Shown here in pieces: positions 15,689 to 23,323 of a stretch of 64,000 nucleotides of DNA. The DNA lies in contig NZ_CP063832.1 of assembly GCF_023277925.1 (NCBI RefSeq), positions 2,017,001 to 2,081,000 of the forward strand, read 5' to 3'. Each line of letters begins with the position of its first letter. Position 1 is the stretch's first letter. The stretch comes from Pseudomonas entomophila. Lineage in GTDB: Bacteria; Pseudomonadota; Gammaproteobacteria; Pseudomonadales; Pseudomonadaceae. The notes beneath the pieces were generated by a model. That model had not been told where the DNA came from, did not search any database, and was given only the letters and a program-made list of their open reading frames with translations. A program made the position numbers and the translations under genes.

Positions 15689-15731
15689 TCGCCCTCACCT
15701 TCGTCGCCTTCCACCTGTACCGGTGGCCGCG

Positions 15732-15923
15732 ATGATCCCGCATGCAGGCTGGCTACGGCGCCAGCTCGAGTCGGCGCTGATCCTGCTGGCCGCCTGGATC
15801 CTTGGCGGCCGCAACGTCACCAGGTCCGGGGTCGTCTCGCGTCGTGACAACAACGAGATGTTCGAGATGGACGGCGACCTCCGCGCCATAGCCCGCCGCA
15901 TCCGCAATCAATACAGCGAGTAA
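15732..15923 (+). CDS. small membrane-associated hypothetical protein
   Basis: A 63-residue protein, MIPHAGWLRRQLESALILLA..., with one hydrophobic helix (about residues 13-25) and a polar, Arg-rich tail. It starts by ATGA overlap with a 16-codon upstream frame. No family is recognised. It is the last of the coupled cassette before the broken gene at 15985. Confidence 0.5.
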   Translation: MIPHAGWLRRQLESALILLAAWILGGRNVTRSGVVSRRDNNEMFEMDGDLRAIARRIRNQYSE

Positions 15924-15984
15924 CCCCTGCCCCAACAACTTAACTCAAGCCCGCCGACATGCGCGGGCATGGAGAGCTATTGCC

Positions 15985-16440
15985 ATGACGAAAGAAGAAC
16001 TGGTCGGCCTGCCGGAAAAAGTGCGGGTCGCTATCGAGGCGGGGAAGTCAGCTGCAGCCGCATGCGACAACGACGGAGGCAGCGCCAACCTAGACCGCGT
16101 CGTCATTCCCGTTCCGGGCATGCGCGCCAGACAGCTGCCCTCCCTACCTGGCTACGTGCAAAAGAAAAGCGGCTACCACCAGCAGGGCATCCATCTCGAT
16201 ACGCCTTGGCCAGGCATCGGCAACCGGCACAGTGCCGGCGTGCAAGCCATGCACAAGTCGCTGAAGGACCAGGGCGTCAACTGCTACGTCTACTACCAGG
16301 TCGACTGACCACCAACCTGCCGCCACTGGTGGGTCGATGTCGAATACAACAGCTGGGGCAGCGTCACCACCACCCAACTCATGTTCCGCACCGAGGAAGC
16401 CGCCCGGGCGGCGCAGGTCGGGCACCACTTCTTGGCCTGA
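15985..16440 (+). pseudogene. hypothetical phage gene interrupted by an in-frame TGA
   Basis: A frame starting MTKEELVGLPEKVRVAIEAG runs to a TGA at 16306-16308 (107 residues). The same frame then continues for 43 more sense codons of convincing protein (RHWWVDVEYNSWGSVTTTQL...) to TGA at 16438. The codon use and aromatic pattern do not change across the stop, so the ancestral protein was probably about 150 residues, and one base change (for example CGA to TGA) truncated it. The shortened 107-residue product could still be made. A short GAGAG-type site precedes the ATG. Function is not recognised. Confidence 0.55.
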
Positions 16441-16458
16441 ACGGCACGGAGACCATCC

Positions 16459-16803
16459 ATGAAAGACGAAGAAAGTCAGCCGTTAACTTGGGCATCCGAC
16501 AAAGTGTCCGAGAAGAAGATGGCAGAACTACTCGAGATCACCCAGCGCGCTCTGGAGGGGAAGCGAGCTCGCAACGTCATCCCAGAGGGCGTCTGGAAAA
16601 AGATCGACGGCAGGATCTACTACAGCATCAGGAGATACGAAGCGTGGCTGGAAGGAAGCTGGGGCTACCCACTGGAGTCGAGTTCATCGGCAAGTCAATC
16701 CGGATCCGTTTTACTTGGAACGGTGAGCGTCGAAACGAAACTCTCGCATATCCACAAACCGCCAAGGGGGTCAAGGCGGCAGCCGATCTTCGCGCTCAAG
16801 TAA
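16459..16803 (+). CDS. excisionase-like protein
   Basis: A 114-residue protein. Its first 70 residues contain KVSEKKMAELLEITQRALEG followed by IPEGVWKKIDGRIYYSIRRY, the winged-helix layout of phage excisionases (Exc/Xis-like): a short helix-turn-helix then a basic wing ending in R-Y-E-A-W. It would bind the arms of the attachment site and favour excision by the adjacent integrase. The last 50 residues are read in a frame overlapping the integrase and look low-complexity (ESSSSASQSGS). The integrase start lies inside this gene, a 157-bp overlap, which couples their expression. Confidence 0.75.
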   Translation: MKDEESQPLTWASDKVSEKKMAELLEITQRALEGKRARNVIPEGVWKKIDGRIYYSIRRYEAWLEGSWGYPLESSSSASQSGSVLLGTVSVETKLSHIHKPPRGSRRQPIFALK

Positions 16804-17837
16804 TCAGCCTTGCTAAGCACGGCGTGCTCGACGAGAAGCGCTATTCCGAACTGTTCCCGTCCTCAAGCTATGCAGCGCCCGTCAACGAGCTGATGTTCGG
16901 CGAGTACGCCCAGAGCTGGCTGGACAGCCTGGAGGTCGTGCATGACACCCGGGTCAACTACAAAGGTTTGATGAACAACTACTGGATGCCCCATCTGGCG
17001 ACGCTGCCTATGAAGGCGGTAACGCCGATGGTGCTTAGGGAGGTGGTCGCGAAGACCGAGTGGAAGAGCTCGACAGTCAAGCGCGCTGCCGTCGCCCGGG
17101 TGAAGGCGATGTTCCGCGCAGCGGTGTATGACGAGGTAGTGGACAGGAACCCAGCGGCGTCGATTCAGTTGCCGCAGAAGAACAAGAAGCAGGTCGACCC
17201 TTTCACAGTGGAAGAGGCGGATGATCTGATTAAGTGGATGTACAAGAACTTCTCTCGCTGCAACCAGGTGTTCGCGGCGTTCTATGAATTCGCCTTCTAC
17301 ACCGGCATGCGCACCGGTGAGATCATGGCGCTACGCTGGGACGAAATCGATTTCGAGAAGAAGACGGCCCACGTGTGTAGGATTGTCGTAGAGAACCAGG
17401 TTGCAGAGCGGACAAAGACCAAGTACACCCGGACGATCATGCTCAACAGCCGAGCGCTGGGCGCACTTGGGCGGGCCAGGGAGATCGCAGACGCGCGAAA
17501 GCGCAATGGAAGAAGGGTGTCTGCTGAGTCGCCTTTCATCTTTCAGCCTGCCGGGAAGTCTCCCCACATGAAGGGCCCTAGCACGCCTGGAGGGCATTTC
17601 AACGAGGCGATCGAGGCAACCTCGATTCGAGCCAGGCCGCAATACAACTGCAGGCACACCTATGCCACGATGTGCCTCATGTCGGGGATGAATCCGGCGT
17701 TCATCGCTGGCCAGTTGGGGCACTCTGTTCAGGTGTTGCTCACCACCTACGCGAAATGGCTGAATTCGGCGAACGATTGGTCCGAGCTTGCCAAGCTTGA
17801 AATGACGGTAATTGGTACAGAATTGGTACAGGATTAA
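16647..17837 (+). CDS. tyrosine-family phage integrase
   Basis: A 396-residue site-specific recombinase. The N-terminal arm-binding domain reads GVEFIGKSIRIRFTWNGERR. A core-binding SAM-like domain (about residues 75-170, FGEYAQSWLDSLEVVHD...) is followed by the catalytic domain. Visible catalytic residues: Arg in TGMRTGEIMALRW, Lys in the KTKYTRTIML hairpin, RHTYATM (with Tyr in place of the usual His two residues before Arg), LGHS, and the nucleophile Tyr in LTTYAKWL. A GTG at 16647 is chosen because AGGAG lies 10 bases upstream; the frame is open far upstream, but that part overlaps other genes. It ends about 130 bp from pbpG, so this end marks the element boundary. Confidence 0.9.
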   Translation, partial: AGRKLGLPTGVEFIGKSIRIRFTWNGERRNETLAYPQTAKGVKAAADLRAQVISLAKHGVLDEKRYSELFPSSSYAAPVNELMFGEYAQSWLDSLEVVHDTRVNYKGLMNNYWMPHLATLPMKAVTPMVLREVVAKTEWKSSTVKRAAVARVKAMFRAAVYDEVVDRNPAASIQLPQKNKKQVDPFTVEEADDLIKWMYKNFSRCNQVFAAFYEFAFYTGMRTGEIMALRWDEIDFEKKTAHVCRIVVENQVAERTKTKYTRTIMLNSRALGALGRAREIADARKRNGRRVSAESPFIFQPAGKSPHMKGPSTPGGHFNEAIEATSIRARPQYNCRHTYATMCLMSGMNPAFIAGQLGHSVQVLLTTYAKWLNSANDWSELAKLEMTVIGTELVQD

Positions 17838-17966
17838 ATTTCGTTCACGTTGCGCCCTTTAGATATAAGGCATTCGACAGCCGTTCGGCCATACTCCAAA
17901 ATGCAGCGGTTTCTGGGGGAAACCCTTGCACAGCCAACGACATACCAACATTTAGTGAGCCTCAAC
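17838..17966. other. integrase-pbpG junction: probable attachment site and pbpG promoter region
   Basis: A 129-bp gap between the integrase stop and pbpG. The element's right attachment site should lie here, but the partner copy at the left end is outside the window, so it cannot be delimited. No tRNA is present. TTGCAC (17923-17928) with a 17-base spacer to an AT-rich hexamer is a weak candidate promoter for pbpG. Confidence 0.4.
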
Positions 17967-18893
17967 GTGAAAACTTCCCTGTCCATCCTCAGCCTGCTGC
18001 TGTTGCTCACAGGAACCGCGACCCTCCCGTCGACCGCTGCTGCACAACCCCCGGCCCAGATGCAACGAGATCCAAGCAAGCTGCACCTGGCCTCTGGCAG
18101 CGCCCTGTTGATCGACCTCAACACCAACCAGGAGCTGTATTCCAGCCACGCCGATCGCGTGCGCCCCATCGCCTCGGTCACCAAGCTGATGACCGCGATG
18201 GTCGTGCTCGACGCCAAGCTGCCCATGGACGAGATGCTCAGCATGACCACCGCCAACAACCCCGAGATGAAAGGCGTGTATTCGCGGGTGCGGGTAGGCA
18301 GTGAGCTGAACCGCCGCGAGACCCTGCTGATCACCCTGATGTCGTCGGAGAACCGCGCGGCGAACTCGCTGGCCAACCACTACCCCGGTGGCTATGGCGC
18401 ATTCATCAAGGCGATGAACACAAAGGCGCGCAGCCTTGGCATGAGCCACACCCGCTATGTCGAACCCACCGGCCTGTCCACGCTCAACGTCTCCACCGCC
18501 CAGGACCTGGCCAAGCTGCTGATGGCCTCGCGCAAGTACCCGATGCTGAGCGAGCTGTCGACCACCCGCGAGAAGACCGTGGCGTTCCGCAAGCCCAACT
18601 ACACGCTGGGCTTCCGTAACACCGACCACCTGGTGAACAAGAGCAACTGGGACATCAAGCTGACCAAGACCGGCTTCACCAACGAGGCCGGCCACTGCCT
18701 GGTGCTGCTGACCAGGATGGACAACCGCCCGGTGGCCATGGTCATCCTCGACGCCTATGGCAAGTACACCCACTTCGCCGACGCCAGCCGCATGCGCCAG
18801 TGGCTGGAGACCGGCAGCACCAAGCCGGCACCGGCGGTGGCCATGCAGTACAAGAGCGAGCGCCAGGGCCGCGCGCGCGTGGCCCAGGACTGA
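17967..18893 (+). CDS. pbpG: D-alanyl-D-alanine endopeptidase PBP7
   Basis: A 308-residue periplasmic serine peptidase of peptidase family S11. It has a signal peptide ([20 protein letters not shown]...) and the three active-site motifs: SVTK (S-x-x-K) near residue 68, SEN (S-x-N) near 123, and KTG near 230. It cleaves peptidoglycan cross-links and acts with other low-molecular-weight PBPs in wall remodelling. Both candidate starts are GTG (17955 or 17967) with a weak ribosome binding site; an ATG at 17850 would place non-signal residues first. It belongs to the host backbone flanking the integrated element. A strong terminator follows at 18901. Confidence 0.93.
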   Translation: MKTSLSILSLLLLLTGTATLPSTAAAQPPAQMQRDPSKLHLASGSALLIDLNTNQELYSSHADRVRPIASVTKLMTAMVVLDAKLPMDEMLSMTTANNPEMKGVYSRVRVGSELNRRETLLITLMSSENRAANSLANHYPGGYGAFIKAMNTKARSLGMSHTRYVEPTGLSTLNVSTAQDLAKLLMASRKYPMLSELSTTREKTVAFRKPNYTLGFRNTDHLVNKSNWDIKLTKTGFTNEAGHCLVLLTRMDNRPVAMVILDAYGKYTHFADASRMRQWLETGSTKPAPAVAMQYKSERQGRARVAQD

Positions 18894-18900
18894 AAACGAC

Positions 18901-18931
18901 GACGCCCCGCACGAAGCGGGGCGTCTTGTTT
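18901..18931 (+). terminator. Rho-independent terminator of pbpG
   Basis: A perfect 10-bp stem, GACGCCCCGC / GCGGGGCGTC, around ACGAA, is followed by TTGTTT. It starts 8 bp after the pbpG stop codon. Confidence 0.9.
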
Positions 18932-18944
18932 GCCTGGGCGATCC

Positions 18945-19032
18945 CTGTAGGAGCGGCTTCAGCCGCGATCACCCGCGAAGCGGGGGCCAGGCACAGCGTT
19001 GCCTGCATCGCGGCTGAAGCCGCTCCTACAGA
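18945..19032. repeat. inverted pair of putida-type REP elements
   Basis: Two facing copies of the REP sequence starting TGTAGGAGCGGCTTC, each continuing AGCCGCGAT, at 18946-18985 and (reverse) 19003-19032. Copy 1 also carries the CCCGCGAAGCGGG hairpin. This intergenic repeat family is abundant in P. putida-group genomes and often lies after genes, as here between pbpG and a convergent gene. Confidence 0.85.
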
Positions 19033-19046
19033 GAATTCCAGCCCTG

Positions 19047-19490
19047 TCAGGCCTGGGTGCTGACCATCCCGCCGGCACTGCTGCCACCGGACTCGGTCAA
19101 GGCCTTGAGCAGTTGCGCGGTGGCCGCCTGGATCTGCCCACTGATCGTGGCGATGCTGGCCTGCTTGGCCATGACCATCGACAGCTTGGTGGTCTCGTCC
19201 ATTTTTTGCGCCATGAGCATGGCCAGCTGTTTCTGCTCTTCGGCCATTTGCTTTTGCAACTGCTTGATCATCTCGCGCAATTGCGAGATATGCCCAGGCT
19301 CGCTCGGCTCTTGTCCCGCGGCCTCGGCCTGGCCAGGCGCGCCCTCGGCTTTCACGCCATCGCCCGCCTTGCCGCTTTCCTCGGTCTTGTCAGTGTTGTC
19401 TGCTTCAGCCGCGCGGACCTGCTCGGCCACTTGCAGGCCCGTGGTCAGCGGCGTCGCGCTGTTGATGCTCATACCGGTGATACCTACCAT
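19047..19490 (-). CDS. coiled-coil hypothetical protein (FlxA-like)
   Basis: A 147-residue protein. The N-terminal 60 residues are low-complexity (Ala, Glu, Gly, Lys). A strong coiled coil, ISQLREMIKQLQKQMAEEQK..., covers residues about 68-95, followed by a Met/Ala-rich amphipathic segment (LAMLMAQKMDETTKLSMVMA) and a Gly/Ser tail. The layout resembles FlxA-like proteins. GAGGATCAGGAC precedes the ATG at 19490; ATG 19472 is an alternative start. It reads away from pvdM and is separated by the iron-starvation box, so it is unlikely to be part of the siderophore system. Confidence 0.7.
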   Translation of the reverse strand: MVGITGMSINSATPLTTGLQVAEQVRAAEADNTDKTEESGKAGDGVKAEGAPGQAEAAGQEPSEPGHISQLREMIKQLQKQMAEEQKQLAMLMAQKMDETTKLSMVMAKQASIATISGQIQAATAQLLKALTESGGSSAGGMVSTQA

Positions 19491-19571
19491 GTCCCTGATC
19501 CTCTTCGGTGGGTCCTTTCGATGACCACGCTATCGGCCGCAGCGCGCCAAACTTGATGATCGCCCCCGCGA

Positions 19572-19595
19572 TAAATTTGCCTCACCGCCATTCGT
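19572..19595 (+). promoter_or_regulatory. PvdS iron-starvation box before pvdMNO
   Basis: TAAAT (19572-19576), exactly 16 bases, then CGT (19593-19595). This is the TAAAT-N16-CGT pattern recognised by the extracytoplasmic sigma factor PvdS in pyoverdine promoters. It faces pvdM, 73 bp upstream of the ATG. Confidence 0.85.
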
Positions 19596-19667
19596 CCACC
19601 TGATACCCGAGCCCTGCCCCGGCGCGCACGCCCGCCGGCAGGCCGATCCGATCAGCCCTGCAACGAG

Positions 19668-21023
19668 ATGGCAATGACCAAGACCCGTTCCCGCAAAGCC
19701 CTGTACATCGGCCTGCCCCTGGCCCTGGCGGTCGCCCTGGGCAGCGCCGCCGGCTATTTCTACTGGCAACGCCAGAACGCCGGCTACCCGCTGAAGATCG
19801 TCGAGCAGGCCAAGGACATGCACGAGCACATGCTCTCGTTCGATGGCCATATCACCGTGCCGCTGACCTTCGGCGCCCACGGCCAGGAAGTGGACAAGGA
19901 CGGCCCGCACCAGTTCGACCTGGCCAAGGCCGGCAAGGGGCGCCTGTCGGGCGCGGCACTGACGATTCTGGCCTGGCCGGAGATGTGGAACGGCCCCAAC
20001 GCCCCGCACAAGCCCACCCCAGGCTTCGTCGACGAGGCTCGCCACCAGCAGGAAACACGCTACCAGATCATCGCCAACATGGTGCGCGATTTCCCCAACC
20101 AGGTGGGTATCGCCTACACCCCCGACGACTTCCGTCGCCTCAACGGCGAAGGCAAGTTCGCCGTGTTCATCAGCCTGCTCAACGCCTACCCGCTGGGCGA
20201 CGACCTGTCGCAGCTCGACCTGTGGGCCAAGCGCGGCATGCGCATGTTCGGCTTCAGCTACATCGGCAACAACGACTGGGCCGACTCCTCGCGGCCGATG
20301 CCGTTCTTCAACGACACCGCCGACGCCCTCGGCGGGCTCTCGCCGACCGGTGAGAAAGCCGTGGCCCGGCTCAACGACCTGGGGGTGATCATCGACGTCT
20401 CGCAGATGTCGACCCTGGCCCTGGAAGACGTGGCACGCCTGAGCCGCGCGCCAATCGTCGCCTCGCACTCGGCGCCGCGTGGACTGGTGGATATCCGCCG
20501 CAACCTCGGCGACAAGGAGATGAAGCTGATCAAGGACAGCGGCGGCCTGATCCAGGTGGTCGGCTTCAGCGGCTACCTCAAGCCCCTGGGCAAGCCGACC
20601 CTGGACAAGCTCGACGCCCTGCGCGCGCGCTTCGACCTGGGGCCGCTGCAAGACCTGAACTACGCCCTGATGCCAGGCGACCCGGCGATCACCATCTGGC
20701 CCGAGAAACGTTTCGGCGAATACGCCAGCGGCCTGTACGGGATCCTCGACGAAGAACCCAAGGCAACGCTGAAGGCCTACGTCGACGCCATCGACTACAC
20801 GGTGAAGAAGGTCGGCATCGACCATGTCGGCATCAGCTCCGACTTCAACGAAGGCGGTGGCCTGGACGGCTGGAAGGATGTCAGCGAGATCCGCAACGTC
20901 ACCGCCGAACTGCTCACCCACGGCTACAGCGAGACGGACATCGCCAAGCTCTGGGCCGGCAACTTCCTGCGCATCTGGGACCAGGTGCAGAAAGCCGGCC
21001 ACCCCGTCGCCACCGCTCGCTGA
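19668..21023 (+). CDS. pvdM: PvdM, membrane-anchored renal dipeptidase-like pyoverdine maturation protein
   Basis: A 451-residue protein with an uncleaved-looking N-terminal hydrophobic segment (ALYIGLPLALAVALGSAAGYF), so it should be anchored facing the periplasm. The rest is the peptidase M19 (renal dipeptidase) fold, with metal-ligand regions at FDGHITVP near residue 60, VASHSAPRG near 265 and HVGISSDFNEGGG near 385. In the family model for PAO1, PvdM is required in the periplasm for ferribactin to mature to pyoverdine, working with PvdP. It opens the pvdMNO transcript behind an iron-starvation box, and pvdN follows after 16 bp. An ATG at 19674 is an alternative start. Confidence 0.93.
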   Translation: MAMTKTRSRKALYIGLPLALAVALGSAAGYFYWQRQNAGYPLKIVEQAKDMHEHMLSFDGHITVPLTFGAHGQEVDKDGPHQFDLAKAGKGRLSGAALTILAWPEMWNGPNAPHKPTPGFVDEARHQQETRYQIIANMVRDFPNQVGIAYTPDDFRRLNGEGKFAVFISLLNAYPLGDDLSQLDLWAKRGMRMFGFSYIGNNDWADSSRPMPFFNDTADALGGLSPTGEKAVARLNDLGVIIDVSQMSTLALEDVARLSRAPIVASHSAPRGLVDIRRNLGDKEMKLIKDSGGLIQVVGFSGYLKPLGKPTLDKLDALRARFDLGPLQDLNYALMPGDPAITIWPEKRFGEYASGLYGILDEEPKATLKAYVDAIDYTVKKVGIDHVGISSDFNEGGGLDGWKDVSEIRNVTAELLTHGYSETDIAKLWAGNFLRIWDQVQKAGHPVATAR

Positions 21024-21039
21024 ACAAGGCCTGCCCCGC

Positions 21040-22317
21040 ATGAACAACCGTCGCACCTTCCTCAAGCAGGCCGGCCTGGTCGCCGCCGCCCTGCCCCTGC
21101 TGCCCGATGCCCTGGCGGCCGCGCCCGCCACCGCGGCACTGAGTGGCCCGGAAAAATGGCGCAACCTGCGCGCCCTGTTCCCGCTCGACCCGGAGGTGGC
21201 GCACTTCGCCAACTTCCTGGTCACCGCCCACCCGCGCCCGGTGCAGGACGCCATCGACCGCCACCGCGCCGACCTCGACCGCAACCCCGCCGCGCTGATG
21301 GACTGGGAAAGCCAGTACGAATGGCAGCGCGAAGGCGAGGTGCGGGACTGGGCGGCGCGCTACCTGGAAGTCGGCCCCCGGCAGATCGCCCTGACCGGCA
21401 GCACCACCGAGGGGCTGGCGCTGATCTATGGCGGCCTGCAAGTCAGGCCCGACCAGGAGATCCTCACCACCGTCCACGAGCACTACTCCGCCCACAAGAC
21501 CCTCGAATTCCGCAACCGTCGCCAGGGCACCCAGGTGCGCAAGATCCGCCTGTTCGACAAACCCTGGGAAATCTCCGCCGACCAGATCCTCAGCACCATC
21601 GACCAGAACATCCGCCCCGAAACCCGCGTGCTGGGCATGACCTGGGTGCACTCGAGCAGCGGCGCCAAGCTACCGGTGGGCGAGATCGGCGAACTGGTGC
21701 GCAAGCACAACCACGAGCGCAGCGAAGCCGACCGCATTATCTACGTGGTCGACGGCGTGCACGGCTTCGGCGTGGAGAACGCACGCTTCGCCGACTTCAA
21801 TTGCGACTACTTCATCGCCGGCGGCCACAAGTGGATGTTCGGGCCACGCGGCACCGGCATCATCTGCGCGGCGTCCACCACCATGGACAACCTCACCCCC
21901 AGCATCGCCACCTTCTCCCAGGAAGAGGACTTCGCCACCATCATGACCCCGGGTGGCTACCACGCCTTCGAGTACCGCTGGTCGCTGGGCGAGGCCTTCA
22001 AGCTGCACCTGCAACTGGGCAAGGCCGACGTCCAGGGGCGCATTCACCAGCTCAACAGCCTGCTCAAGGAGCGCCTGGCCGAACATCGCCAGATCGAAGT
22101 GGTGACGCCCCGCAGCCCCGAGTTCTCGGCGGGCTTCACCTTCTTCCGGATTCCCGGCAAGAACCCGGATGAGGTCGCGGCCCACCTGGTGCAGAACAAG
22201 GTGATGAGCGACGCCGTGTACCGCGACGTCGGCCCGGTGATCCGCCTGGCCCCCAGCCTGCTCAACGATGAACAGCAAATCGATCGGGTCATGCGCCTGG
22301 TCACCCAGAAACTCTGA
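21040..22317 (+). CDS. pvdN: PvdN, Tat-exported PLP-dependent pyoverdine side-chain enzyme
   Basis: A 425-residue fold-type I aminotransferase-like protein. The N-terminus MNNRRTFLKQAGLVAAAL is a twin-arginine (Tat) signal, so it works in the periplasm already folded with its cofactor. Visible PLP residues: VVDGVHGFG (Asp that contacts the pyridine) near 245 and AGGHKWMFGPRG (Schiff-base Lys) near 270. In P. fluorescens and P. aeruginosa, PvdN converts the N-terminal glutamate of the (dihydro)pyoverdine into the succinamide form. It lies between pvdM and pvdO, 16 and 13 bp apart. The gene's frame is open upstream into pvdM, but the ATG at 21040 gives the Tat signal. Confidence 0.95.
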   Translation: MNNRRTFLKQAGLVAAALPLLPDALAAAPATAALSGPEKWRNLRALFPLDPEVAHFANFLVTAHPRPVQDAIDRHRADLDRNPAALMDWESQYEWQREGEVRDWAARYLEVGPRQIALTGSTTEGLALIYGGLQVRPDQEILTTVHEHYSAHKTLEFRNRRQGTQVRKIRLFDKPWEISADQILSTIDQNIRPETRVLGMTWVHSSSGAKLPVGEIGELVRKHNHERSEADRIIYVVDGVHGFGVENARFADFNCDYFIAGGHKWMFGPRGTGIICAASTTMDNLTPSIATFSQEEDFATIMTPGGYHAFEYRWSLGEAFKLHLQLGKADVQGRIHQLNSLLKERLAEHRQIEVVTPRSPEFSAGFTFFRIPGKNPDEVAAHLVQNKVMSDAVYRDVGPVIRLAPSLLNDEQQIDRVMRLVTQKL

Positions 22318-22330
22318 ACAAGGCAACCCC

Positions 22331-23212
22331 ATGATCCCTTCCCTGCACCGCCTGACCCTGGCCGCGCTGCTGGCCGCCTGCAGCCTGCCGAGCCTCGCCG
22401 CGAGCACCGGCGACAAGCCCGGCAGCGTGTTCCGCGATTGCGACAAAGCCTGCCCGGAAATGGTCGTGCTGCCAGCCGGCAGCTTCATGATGGGCACCCC
22501 CGAGGACGAACAGGGCCGCCAGGACGACGAAGGCCCGCTACACCAGGTGACCTTCGCCAAGCCGTTCGCCATCAGCCGCTTCCAGGTCACCGCCGAGGAG
22601 TGGGATGCCTACCTGAAGGCCTCCGGCGCGAAAATCGCCGACGGCGACGACCGCCCCGGACGCCGCTGCACCGCCAGCAAGCCCAGCTACAAGCAGGGCC
22701 CGCGCCAGCCTGCGGTATGCATGACCTACTTCGATGTGCAGGACTATGTGGCCTGGTTGTCGAAGAAAACCGGCAAAACCTACCGCATGGTCAGCGAGGC
22801 CGAGCGCGAGTACGCCGCGCGCGGCGGCAGCACCGGCATGTTCCCCTTCCCCCAGGACCCGGACGCCGCGCTGGAGATCAGCCGCCACGCCAACGTCTAC
22901 GGCCCCAAGGACGGCTACAGCTACAGTGCCCCGGTGGGCAGCTACCCGCCGAACGCCTTCGGTGTCTACGACATGCACGGCAATGTCTACGAGTGGGTGG
23001 CCGACTGCCTGCACGAGAACTACGTCGGCGCCCCCGCCGACGGCAGCGCCTGGGGCCAGGCCAGCCGCGCCGCGGACAGCTGCAAGGTGGTGCAGATCCG
23101 TGGCAACGACTGGGGCGAGGCGCCGATCTTCTCGCGCTCCGGCAACCGCAACGCGATGGTCCCCGGCCGCCCCGGCGACTGGCTCGGCGTGCGCATCGTG
23201 CGCGAACTCTGA
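22331..23212 (+). CDS. pvdO: PvdO, FGE-sulfatase-like periplasmic pyoverdine maturation protein
   Basis: A 293-residue protein with a cleavable signal peptide (MIPSLHRLTLAALLAACSLPSLAA). The mature part is a formylglycine-generating-enzyme-type domain: MVVLPAGSFMMGTPEDEQ near the start, then YRMVSEAEREYAARGG, VYDMHGNVYEWVADCL, IRGNDWGEAP and the end LGVRIVREL. In PAO1, PvdO is needed in the periplasm for the last oxidation steps of the chromophore. It ends the pvdMNO unit. The next iron-starvation box begins 17 bp after its stop, so pvdA has its own promoter. Confidence 0.94.
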   Translation: MIPSLHRLTLAALLAACSLPSLAASTGDKPGSVFRDCDKACPEMVVLPAGSFMMGTPEDEQGRQDDEGPLHQVTFAKPFAISRFQVTAEEWDAYLKASGAKIADGDDRPGRRCTASKPSYKQGPRQPAVCMTYFDVQDYVAWLSKKTGKTYRMVSEAEREYAARGGSTGMFPFPQDPDAALEISRHANVYGPKDGYSYSAPVGSYPPNAFGVYDMHGNVYEWVADCLHENYVGAPADGSAWGQASRAADSCKVVQIRGNDWGEAPIFSRSGNRNAMVPGRPGDWLGVRIVREL

Positions 23213-23228
23213 AGGCCCCGCGCCACGC

Positions 23229-23252
23229 TAAATTGTCCCACCCGCTCCTCGT
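23229..23252 (+). promoter_or_regulatory. PvdS iron-starvation box before pvdA
   Basis: TAAAT (23229-23233), 16 bases, then CGT (23250-23252): a second exact TAAAT-N16-CGT match, 71 bp upstream of the pvdA ATG and facing it. Confidence 0.85.
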
Positions 23253-23323
23253 CCTATCGATGTACTCCCGCAGCTCGGGGTGGCCGCCGTCGGCGCCCCC
23301 CGCCACTTCAAGGAACCGATAGC

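Noticed and set aside
15685..15735. A 16-codon ATG frame bridging two coupled genes
   Set aside because: Too short to support as a gene; it may only transfer ribosomes to the next start.
15969..16646. Upstream extension of the integrase frame by about 226 residues
   Set aside because: It overlaps other coding genes, is Arg/Pro-rich and non-domain-like, and a GTG with AGGAG exists at 16647.
17838..17966. A tRNA or tmRNA as the integration target
   Set aside because: No cloverleaf or tmRNA-like sequence is visible beside the integrase.
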